Shown piece by piece: positions 1-5,594 of a stretch of 5,882 nt of DNA. Position 1 is the stretch's first letter, and each line of letters begins with the position of its first letter. Under the pieces are notes generated by a model that was not told where the DNA came from, made no database searches, and saw only the letters and a program-made list of their open reading frames with translations. The position numbers were made by a program, and so were the translations under genes. This DNA comes from Thermoleophilia bacterium UBA5186 (GTDB lineage: Bacteria; Actinomycetota; Thermoleophilia; Gaiellales; Gaiellaceae). The stretch is taken from the NCBI GenBank assembly GCA_002413095.1, contig DHWI01000061.1, positions 2,067 to 7,948 of the forward strand. The letters are read 5' to 3'.

Positions 1-14
1 CGTAGAGTCGGTGC

Positions 15-545
15 ATGGCCGGCCCGAGCCGTGAGGAGCGTGCCTGGGTCAAGGGTGCCCAGGCTGGCTCCGCCGCGGACCTCGAGCGGCTCTTTCGCGC
101 GCACTGGCCACTCGCCTTCCGCGCGGCGGTGCTCGTCGTTCGTGATGCGGCAGCAGCCGAGGACATCGCCCAGGAGTCCTTCCTCGCCGCCGTACGCGCC
201 CTCGACCGCTTCGACCGGCGCCGTCCGTTCGGACCGTGGCTGCACAGGATCGTCGTCAACCGCGCGATCGACTGGACGCGGACCCGTGCCCTCCGCGCAG
301 AGGTGCGCGAGGACGCCGCCGTCCCTGCAACAGACGAGCCGCGCGACTCCGACGCGCCCGCGCTCGTCGCCGCACTCGCCGGACTGTCGCCGGAGCACCG
401 AGCCGTGATCGTCCTGCGGCACCTGCTCGACTACAGCCCCGGCGAGATCGCCGACATCCTCGAGCTGCCGCGCGGGACGGTCAACTCGCGGCTCAGGCGG
501 GGCCTCGACCAGCTGCGCGAGGCGATCGGCGAGGAGCTCCGGTGA
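15..545 (+). CDS. ECF-type RNA polymerase sigma factor (sigma-70 family)
   Basis: This 176-residue protein has the compact two-domain layout of extracytoplasmic-function sigma factors, which direct RNA polymerase to a small set of promoters. Region 2 spans about residues 22-95: the segment AEDIAQESFLAAVRAL (48-63) matches the core-binding/-10 recognition helix and FGPWLHRIVVNRAIDWTR (72-89) matches regions 2.3-2.4. A variable acidic linker (about 96-117) follows. Region 4 (about 118-172) starts with LSPEHRAVIVLRH and contains a helix-turn-helix (about 140-162, with SPGEIADILELPRGTVNSRL) for the -35 element. The ATG at 15 gives the usual family length; the ribosome site before it is weak and only 14 nt are visible upstream, so the promoter cannot be judged. 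The stop overlaps the GTG of the next gene by 4 nt, implying translational coupling. The family is clear; the regulon and the ECF subgroup are not. Confidence 0.93.
   Translation: MAGPSREERAWVKGAQAGSAADLERLFRAHWPLAFRAAVLVVRDAAAAEDIAQESFLAAVRALDRFDRRRPFGPWLHRIVVNRAIDWTRTRALRAEVREDAAVPATDEPRDSDAPALVAALAGLSPEHRAVIVLRHLLDYSPGEIADILELPRGTVNSRLRRGLDQLREAIGEELR
531..536 (+). promoter_or_regulatory. Shine-Dalgarno site for the GTG start at 542
   Basis: GAGGAG lies inside the last codons of the sigma factor gene, with a 5-nt spacer before GTG at 542. It fixes the start of the downstream gene and supports coupled translation across the 4-nt overlap. Confidence 0.7.
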
Positions 546-1681
546 ACCTGCACGTCGACATCCCCGAGGGCGCCGAGGAACGTGCCTGGGAGGTAGTCCG
601 GCGCGCCTTCGCGGAGCGGGAAGCCGTCCCGCGCCCGCGCCGGTACGTGCGCCCGGCGCTCGCGCTCGCCGTCGCGCTCGCGGTCGTCGCCGGCGCGCTC
701 ACGGGACCGGGCCGGGCCGTGCTCGGCGACATTCGCCAGTCGGTGGGCGAGAAGAACGCGGCGCCGGCGCTCTTCTCGCTGCCTGCGCCGGGCCGGCTGA
801 TCGTTTACTCCACCGACGGTCCGTGGATCGTCGACCGCGACGGGTCAAAGCGGCTCCTCGACCGCTACGACGAGCTCTCATGGTCGCCGCACGGCAAGTA
901 CGTCGCCGCGACGAGGAGACAAGAGCTGTTTGCGATCGAGCCGAACGGCGACGTGCACTGGTCGCTCGCCCGGACCGGCCGGATCAGCGTGCCTACCTGG
1001 GGCGGCACGCGCAACGACACCCGGATCGCGTATCTGGGGGCGGGGCCGAACCTGCGCGTTGTGGGCGGCGACGGGAAGGGCGACCGGCTGCTTGCTCAGA
1101 ACGTCGCGCGCGCGACACCCGCGTGGCTTCCCGCCGCGGGCCGGCACCTGCTCGCGTTCGCGGACCGGCGTGGCGGGATCCACCTGGTCGACGTCGATGC
1201 ACCGGCGGCGCTTCGGCACGAACCGAGCGGGGAGATTCCGCAGGAGCTCAAGTGGGTCGCCGACGGCTCCGTGCTGCTCGCGCTCTCGCCACGGTCGCTT
1301 CGGATCGTGCGCCCGAACCGAACGCTCGTCAGGAGGATCGCGCTGCCCCCCGGCCCCCACTCGCTGGCGGTTTCGCCACACACTCACTTGTTCGCGTTGA
1401 CGCGCAGGTTTGGACCGGATCGCAGCGAGCTGCTCGTCTTCGACGCGGCGCATCCCTTCCGGACGCCGCGGCGGTTGTTCGCGGCCACCGGGACGTTCAC
1501 CGGCGTCGAGTGGTCGCCCGACGGTCGCTGGCTGCTGCTCGCGTGGCCCGATGCCGACCAGTGGCTCTTCGTCGGAACCGGCCGCGAGCGCAAGGTGCTG
1601 CCCGTCGCACGGGTAGCCGAACAGTTCTCACAGACCGGAGTCTTCCCCGCACTCGGCGGCTGGTGCTGCGCGCAGCCCTGA
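542..1681 (+). CDS. Membrane-anchored WD40/TolB-like beta-propeller protein, candidate sigma regulator
   Basis: The 379-residue product has three parts. Residues 1-35 are a charged, probably cytoplasmic segment. Residues 37-55 form one hydrophobic helix rich in Ala, Leu and Val. The rest is a predicted extracytoplasmic domain with recurring WD40/PD40-like blade motifs: LSWSPHGKYVA (112-122), PTWGG (151-155), PAWLPAAGRHLLAF (193-206) and VEWSPDGRWLLLAW (322-335). The C-terminus ends in GGWCCAQP with two adjacent cysteines (375-376). The reading frame stays open to 236, but GTG at 542, with GAGGAG upstream, is the supported start. Its position directly after an ECF sigma gene, with N-terminus inside and a sensor-like domain outside, suggests it restrains or senses for that sigma factor. 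However, the zinc anti-sigma signature HxxxCxxC is absent, so this role is inference. It could simply be a co-expressed surface propeller. Confidence 0.8.
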   Translation: MNLHVDIPEGAEERAWEVVRRAFAEREAVPRPRRYVRPALALAVALAVVAGALTGPGRAVLGDIRQSVGEKNAAPALFSLPAPGRLIVYSTDGPWIVDRDGSKRLLDRYDELSWSPHGKYVAATRRQELFAIEPNGDVHWSLARTGRISVPTWGGTRNDTRIAYLGAGPNLRVVGGDGKGDRLLAQNVARATPAWLPAAGRHLLAFADRRGGIHLVDVDAPAALRHEPSGEIPQELKWVADGSVLLALSPRSLRIVRPNRTLVRRIALPPGPHSLAVSPHTHLFALTRRFGPDRSELLVFDAAHPFRTPRRLFAATGTFTGVEWSPDGRWLLLAWPDADQWLFVGTGRERKVLPVARVAEQFSQTGVFPALGGWCCAQP

Positions 1682-3270
1682 TCGCCGGCGTCGCCGGCCT
1701 GGCACTCGCACCGGCCGCGGCCGGAGGCTCATTCCACACCGGGGCGGGAATCTCCGGCCGCCTCCCCGACGGCTGGCGAGTGGTCCAGCGCCGGTTCACC
1801 CCCTGCATCGACCCGCGGGAAGTGCTCGCGGTCGCGTCCTTCCGAGTCGGCAGCAGACCTGTGCTGCCGCGCGACGGCGCGTTCCTCGTTCTGGAGGAGA
1901 CGGATTCGGATGTGAGCCGGTTCGACGCGCGTCCGGCGCGTTTCCGCCTCGTCGGCAAGCCGACCGGGATGGAGTGCTGCGTGCCGCTGCGCGCGCCCGG
2001 CTGGTTCATGCAGTTCCGGTCGGCTCGCCGCGGCTTCTATGTCTACGCGTTCCTCGGGTCGGATGCAGCGCCGCGAACGCGCAGCGAGCTAACGGGCGTT
2101 CTGGACTCCTTGCGCATCGGCGCCTTCCCTCGACCGCATTGGCGGCGTTCGCTCGCGGTCGGCCAACCAGCCGGAGGGCTGCTCGTGAACGGCGTGCTCT
2201 TCCCCGCGTTCGGCGAGCGCTTCTTCACGTGGGATCCGCTGCTGCACCGCTCGCCCGACCGCGCTTGGCGCCGCTGGGGAACCGACCGGCTCGTCCGCAC
2301 GGTGCTCGGCGTCATCAACGGCTTCAGCCGCGACCACTGGATCCGGGTCGGCGTCGGCGACCTGAGCCGGCGCAACGGCGGCCCATTCGGCCCGAAGCAC
2401 CTCTCGCACCAGAACGGGCTCGACGCAGACCTCTACTACCCGCGCCGCGACCGCCTCGAGCGGCCGCCCGACCGGCCCGGCCAGATCGACCGCCGCCTCT
2501 CGCAGGATCTCGTCAATCGCCTTGTGCGCGCCGGCGCCGTGAAGATCTTCGTCGGGCCGAACACCGGGCTCACCGGGCCGGCAGGGATCGTCCAGCAGCT
2601 CGCGGGACACGACAATCACGTCCACGTCCGGTTCGGGCGACGCGACACCGGGATCCTGGTCGGGCGCTCGTCGCAAGGGCGCGAGATCCGTGCGTTCGAG
2701 CGCGGCAACCCGCTCGCGCCGCGACGCGTGCTCGTCTTCGGCTGCATCCACGGGACGGAATGCGCGGCTCTGGCGGTGACGCGGCATCTGCTCGAGCTGG
2801 AGCCCGCGGACGTCGACCTCTGGATCGTCCCGAACCTGAACCCGGACGGTTATGCCGCGGGCGTCCGCGTCAACGCGCGCGGAGTAGACCTGAACCGCAA
2901 CTTCGCGTTGGGCTGGCGACGGATTGGGCGGCGCGGCGACCCCGAGTACCCCGGGCCGCGTCCGTTCTCCGAGCCCGAGACGCTAATCGCGAAGCGCCTG
3001 ATCGGCGACCTCCGCCCGAACGTCACGATCTGGTACCACCAGCCGCTGACGATGGTGCGGGCCTGGGGCAAGAGCATCCCGGCGGCGCGGCGATTCGCGC
3101 AGCGCGTCGGCTTGCCGTTCCGCGCCCTGCCGTGGCTCGCCGGGACGGCTCCCAACTGGCAGAACCACAAGTTCCTGGGCTCGTCGTTCGTCGTCGAGCT
3201 GCCATCCGGTCCGCTTCGCCCGGCTGCGGTCGCCCGCTATGCCGCCGCGACGGTCCGTTCGGCACAGTAG
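1663..3270 (+). CDS. Exported bifunctional zinc peptidase: MepA-like (M74) plus MpaA-like M14 carboxypeptidase domains
   Basis: Numbering is from GTG 1663 (535 residues). Residues 1-22 resemble a signal peptide (LIAGVAGLALAPAAAGG). Residues about 25-152 form an unrecognised N-terminal domain with C48, C105 and C106. Residues about 160-326 match penicillin-insensitive murein endopeptidase: HLSHQNGLDAD (246-256) supplies H249 and D256, and GHDNHVHVRF (315-324) supplies H316, H319 and H321, with the same spacing as the E. coli MepA metal/active-site histidines. Residues about 330-535 match M14 zinc carboxypeptidases of the MpaA type: HGTE (363-366), NPDG, DLNRNF (409-414), SEPET, a third zinc histidine in WYHQP (H459) and the catalytic Glu in VVELPSG (E512). 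Both active sites look intact. The likely substrate is peptidoglycan stem or cross-bridge peptides, not shown here. The start is uncertain: GTG 1663 overlaps the previous gene by 19 nt and has little Shine-Dalgarno; GTG 1561 would add 34 residues before the hydrophobic segment. Confidence 0.85.
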   Translation: MLRAALIAGVAGLALAPAAAGGSFHTGAGISGRLPDGWRVVQRRFTPCIDPREVLAVASFRVGSRPVLPRDGAFLVLEETDSDVSRFDARPARFRLVGKPTGMECCVPLRAPGWFMQFRSARRGFYVYAFLGSDAAPRTRSELTGVLDSLRIGAFPRPHWRRSLAVGQPAGGLLVNGVLFPAFGERFFTWDPLLHRSPDRAWRRWGTDRLVRTVLGVINGFSRDHWIRVGVGDLSRRNGGPFGPKHLSHQNGLDADLYYPRRDRLERPPDRPGQIDRRLSQDLVNRLVRAGAVKIFVGPNTGLTGPAGIVQQLAGHDNHVHVRFGRRDTGILVGRSSQGREIRAFERGNPLAPRRVLVFGCIHGTECAALAVTRHLLELEPADVDLWIVPNLNPDGYAAGVRVNARGVDLNRNFALGWRRIGRRGDPEYPGPRPFSEPETLIAKRLIGDLRPNVTIWYHQPLTMVRAWGKSIPAARRFAQRVGLPFRALPWLAGTAPNWQNHKFLGSSFVVELPSGPLRPAAVARYAAATVRSAQ

Positions 3271-3279
3271 GCTCGACGC

Positions 3280-3795
3280 GTGCTGGACGTCGGCGAGCGC
3301 ATCCCGGACGTGACCGTGTGGACCGGCCCGAACAGGCGGGCGTCCCTGCGAGAGCTCGTCTCGGAGGGACGCGTCCTGCTCCTCTTCTACCTCTTCGACT
3401 GGTCCTCGACCTGAACGAACGAGATGGAGCTCCTGCGTGACAGGAGAGCGGAGTTCGAGGCGGCCGGCGTGCGCCCGTTCGGGGTCTCACGCGACTCGCC
3501 GTGGACGCATATCGCCTGGGCGGCCGCGCTCGACCTGAACTTCGACCTCCTCTCGGACTGGAACGCGGACGCGATCCGCGGCTTCGGGGTCTCGCAGGAC
3601 TGGGACCGGATGCAGGACGTGGCCGCGAGGAGCGCGTTCCTCGTCGACGAGGGCGGTACGGTCCGCGGCGCATGGCGCTACGACTCGACGGAGGTGCCCG
3701 ACTTCGACGAGCTGCTAGAAGCGTCCCGCCGCTCACGCTCTGCGCCCGGGTCAGGGAGCGCAGACGGACGAGCGGGCGAAGCCCGCACGTCCTGA
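3280..3795 (+). CDS. Selenocysteine-containing AhpE-like peroxiredoxin (TGA at 3412 read as Sec)
   Basis: Peroxiredoxins reduce hydrogen peroxide and organic hydroperoxides through one peroxidatic Cys or Sec. Reading frame 1 from GTG 3280 gives 171 residues if TGA 3412-3414 is translated. The N-terminus VLDVGERIPDVTV matches the family start and FYLFDWSST-U-TNE aligns position by position with the peroxidatic motif (FYPxDFTxxCTxE), placing U at residue 45, the same position I recall for the catalytic Cys of M. tuberculosis AhpE. Downstream, FGVSRDSPWTHIAWAAAL (67-84), FDLLSDWNADAIRGFGV (88-104) and RSAFLVDEGGTVRG (117-130, with conserved Arg117) complete the fold. The motif Pro is Leu and the usual Thr at -3 is Ser. 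No cysteine occurs anywhere, so it would act as a one-Sec enzyme needing an external reductant. About 25 C-terminal residues are a Ser/Arg/Gly-rich tail. It starts 9 nt after the peptidase gene, with a weak GTAGG site. The alternative is a pseudogene or sequencing error (TGC/TGT to TGA); a hit on the one catalytic codon makes that unlikely. Confidence 0.85.
3412..3414 (+). other. In-frame TGA, predicted selenocysteine codon (Sec45)
   Basis: This TGA is the only interruption in an otherwise open peroxiredoxin frame from 3280 to 3792. Coding similarity continues without a gap or frame change on both sides, and the codon falls on the peroxidatic cysteine column. This is the classical signature of a Cys-to-Sec exchange. 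Confidence 0.85.
3430..3446 (+). promoter_or_regulatory. Predicted bacterial SECIS hairpin
   Basis: CTCCTG (3430-3435) pairs perfectly with CAGGAG (3441-3446) around a 5-nt loop CGTGA (3436-3440). The loop begins 21 nt after the TGA, within the range of about 16-37 nt that I recall for bacterial SECIS elements, and has G at its second position as those models require. The hairpin lies inside the coding sequence, as usual in bacteria, where SelB binds it to deliver Sec-tRNA. Pairing below the 6-bp stem is poor (mismatches at 3429/3447), so the element is short. No folding program was run. Confidence 0.65.
3766..3792 (+). terminator. Strong inverted repeat at the 3' end of the peroxiredoxin gene
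   Basis: GGACG (3766-3770) and GCGGGC (3772-3777) pair with GCCCGC (3781-3786) and CGTCC (3788-3792), separated by a single A/A mismatch, with a GAA triloop. The total is 11 base pairs ending directly before the TGA stop at 3793. No T-tract follows, so it is not a standard intrinsic terminator; it may be a T-less terminator, an mRNA-stabilising end or a chance product of high GC. Confidence 0.4.
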
Positions 3796-3798
3796 AGC

Positions 3799-3836
3799 GG
3801 CACCGACGAGCGGTGCCTGGAAGCCGCGCAGGCTTC
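3799..3836 (+). promoter_or_regulatory. Two further stem-loops over the start of the GT-C-like gene
   Basis: GGCACCG (3799-3805) pairs with CGGTGCC (3811-3817) around loop ACGAG. GAAGCC (3820-3825) pairs with GGCTTC (3831-3836) around loop GCGCA. Both stems are perfect. The first holds the proposed GTG start (3813-3815) in its 3' arm, so it could limit translation initiation. Function is inferred only from position. Confidence 0.3.
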
Positions 3837-5411
3837 GTAGCGCTCGCCACAGTTCTCTACCTCGCCGCAGGAGTCTCCGCCACCTGGCCTCGCGTGGCGG
3901 ACAGCTTCACGAGCGACTTCCTCTCGGGCGGCGCGCCCGGCCACGGAGAAGCCGCGGCGGGCGACCATCTCCAGGTCACCTACCACTTCTGGCTTGTCGG
4001 GCACCAGCTCGAGCACGGCCGGGCGCCATGGCGCGACCCGTACACCTTCCGCCCCGAGTCGAAGCCGGTCCTCAACCTGCAGGGCTGGCCTTTCGGGATC
4101 CCGTTCTGGCCGCTCCGGGCCCTCTTCGGGACGGTCGTGGCCTGGAACACGCTCGTACTCCTCCTGTACGTCGCCGCGGGCCTCCTCGCCTGCGCGTGGC
4201 TGCGGGAGCTCGGGCTGCCGCGCGGACCGGCACTCGTCGGCGGGCTCGCGTTCGCGCTCGCGCCGTACCGTGCGAATCAGAGCGTCGGCCACCTGCTCGG
4301 CCCGATCTCGATCCTGCTCCCGCTGGCGCTGCTCGGCTTCGAGCGGGCGCGGCGCGGCGGCTGGGGCTGGCTCGCGGTCGCGGCCGTATCGCTGGCGTCG
4401 ATACCGCTCTCGGGGCAGGTGCACCTCGCGCTCGGGGCGATCCCGTTCGTGTGCGCGTACGGCATCGTGCGCGCGCGCCGTCGCCGGGAGCTGCTCGGGG
4501 TCGTGCTCGCGCTCGCGCTTTCAGTCGCGGCGGGTGTGCTGGTGCAGGAGACGTCGATCTCGCACTCTGTCCTTGCGGGAGGCCGCTCGCTGCACGCCGT
4601 CAAGCACTACTCCGCCGGGCTCGGGGACTTTGTCGCGCGCCGCAAGACCGACACCGAGAAGTTCGTCTTCCTCGGCTGGCTGACGCCGATCGCCGCGGCG
4701 GCCGGGCTGGCGCTGCTCTGGCGCGATGGGCGGCGAGGGCTCGCGCTGGTCCTCGGGCTCGGCGCGCTCGTCCCGATGCTGCTTGCGCTCGGTACGAATC
4801 TGCCGCTCTACACGGCCGTCTGGCACGCGTTCAAGCCGTTTCGTTACCCCCGAGTGCCGGAACGGCTGATGCCGCTCGCCTGCCTGTGTCTCGCGGCTCT
4901 CGTCGCGTTCGCTGTCGCTCGCCTGTCGCGGCGGCATGCGCTGCTCGTCCCCGTGGCGGCGCTCGCGCTCGTCGGGGCCGATCTCCACGCGCGGCTCTAC
5001 GGCGCCTCCGAGGCCGACGAGACGAACGCCGCCTACGCCGCGCTACGCGGCGCTCCTCCCGGCCGGCTGCTCGAGTTGCCGGTCTTCCTCCCGGACATCC
5101 ACTACGGCAGCGTCTACCACTACTACGACATGCAGGCCCTGCGGCAGCGACCGCTCGGCTACTCGACGCTCGCGCCCGTCGCCGCGGACGAGCTGGCGCG
5201 CCGCCTGCGCGCGCTCAACTGCGGGAGGGCCCGGGATCTCGCGCTCCTCCGAAGGCTCGGCGTGCGCTATGTCGCCGTTCACGCGCCGATGTACGAGCAC
5301 ACGGGCCTCGTCCCGCCGGCCTGTCAAGCGCAGGCCGAACGCGGACTCGCGAGGCTCGGGCTACGCCGGCTGGTCTCCGGCGGCCCGATCGAGCTCTGGA
5401 GTTTCCCCTAG
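3813..5411 (+). CDS. GT-C-like multi-spanning membrane protein, putative glycosyltransferase
   Basis: The 532-residue protein has about 11 hydrophobic segments (approximately residues 8-24, 108-130, 137-152, 160-176, 183-199, 202-219, 226-244, 285-303, 308-326, 352-370, 374-391) and a C-terminal soluble part (about 395-532). A long loop after the first helix carries GDHLQ (50-54) and the region WRDPYTFRP (73-81); an acidic residue in this loop is typical of GT-C transferases, which use polyprenyl-phosphate sugars outside the membrane. A conserved-looking motif FKPFRYPRVPERLMPL (340-355) precedes the last two helices, as in actinobacterial GT-C-like proteins. C470 and C504 in the soluble part could form a disulfide. 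The start GTG 3813 is the only usual start codon before helix 1 (the frame is open further upstream without ATG or GTG nearby); no clear ribosome site is seen. Donor and acceptor are unknown, and GT-C assignment rests on topology and recalled motif resemblance. Confidence 0.75.
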   Translation: MPGSRAGFVALATVLYLAAGVSATWPRVADSFTSDFLSGGAPGHGEAAAGDHLQVTYHFWLVGHQLEHGRAPWRDPYTFRPESKPVLNLQGWPFGIPFWPLRALFGTVVAWNTLVLLLYVAAGLLACAWLRELGLPRGPALVGGLAFALAPYRANQSVGHLLGPISILLPLALLGFERARRGGWGWLAVAAVSLASIPLSGQVHLALGAIPFVCAYGIVRARRRRELLGVVLALALSVAAGVLVQETSISHSVLAGGRSLHAVKHYSAGLGDFVARRKTDTEKFVFLGWLTPIAAAAGLALLWRDGRRGLALVLGLGALVPMLLALGTNLPLYTAVWHAFKPFRYPRVPERLMPLACLCLAALVAFAVARLSRRHALLVPVAALALVGADLHARLYGASEADETNAAYAALRGAPPGRLLELPVFLPDIHYGSVYHYYDMQALRQRPLGYSTLAPVAADELARRLRALNCGRARDLALLRRLGVRYVAVHAPMYEHTGLVPPACQAQAERGLARLGLRRLVSGGPIELWSFP

Positions 5412-5591
5412 GCGTTCGAGAGGGGACGGCTCGCCGCGGGCGCGCCGCCGGGCTCCGGCCAACTGCTCGGAGCCGATCACCGCGACGAGCACGACGACGA
5501 CAAGCGCGGCGAGCACGACGGGGCTCCCTGCGTCCTTGCCTAGCTTGGTGCTCGCGACCCAGAGACTCGGCAATCTCATCGGCAGAACCAC
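5361..5591 (-). CDS. Possible small single-helix membrane protein, hypothetical
   Basis: This 76-residue reading frame starts with GTG at 5589-5591, 3 nt after the fabI stop on the same strand; an ATG at 5577-5579 would give 72 residues. It has a short N-terminal part (LPSLWVASTKLGKDAGSP), one strongly hydrophobic stretch (VVLAALVVVVLVAVIG, about residues 25-40) and an Arg-rich then acidic tail, consistent with one membrane helix. Its last 51 nt overlap the end of the convergent GT-C-like gene. No Shine-Dalgarno is visible and the hydrophobic run comes from a GAC/GAG-rich repeat on the other strand, so it may be fortuitous. It otherwise fills the 183-nt gap at 5412-5594. I do not recognise a family. 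Confidence 0.35.
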   Translation of the reverse strand: MVLPMRLPSLWVASTKLGKDAGSPVVLAALVVVVLVAVIGSEQLAGARRRARGEPSPLERLGETPELDRAAGDQPA

Positions 5592-5594
5592 GCG

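Noticed and set aside
236..541. Upstream extension of the propeller protein
   Set aside because: This part overlaps the sigma factor in another frame and is Arg-rich and featureless; GTG 542 has a good Shine-Dalgarno.
2089..2787. Long 232-codon open frame on the - strand
   Set aside because: It lies antisense to the catalytic core of the M74 domain, shows no recognisable motif, and such frames are common opposite high-GC genes.
3280..3414. Truncated peptide or pseudogene ended by TGA 3412
   Set aside because: There is no other lesion, the frame is kept, the stop sits on the catalytic Cys column and a SECIS-like stem follows. Selenocysteine explains all of this better.
1974..3440. 488-codon + strand frame overlapping the peptidase
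   Set aside because: Its translation is Arg/Ala/Pro-rich without domains, while the other frame carries two complete peptidase active sites.
3424..3795. Stand-alone peroxiredoxin fragment starting at ATG 3424
   Set aside because: It would start after the catalytic position and lose the first strands of the fold; the upstream 3280-3411 frame supplies exactly the missing part.
5447..5459. Small GCCGG/CCGGC stem-loop after the GT-C-like gene as a terminator
   Set aside because: Only 5 bp with a 3-nt loop and no T-tract; expected by chance at this GC content.
5485..5525. GAGCACGACG repeats as a possible tandem repeat or protein-binding site
   Set aside because: Imperfect and short; best explained as Val/Leu codons of the possible small membrane protein on the - strand, or plain low complexity.
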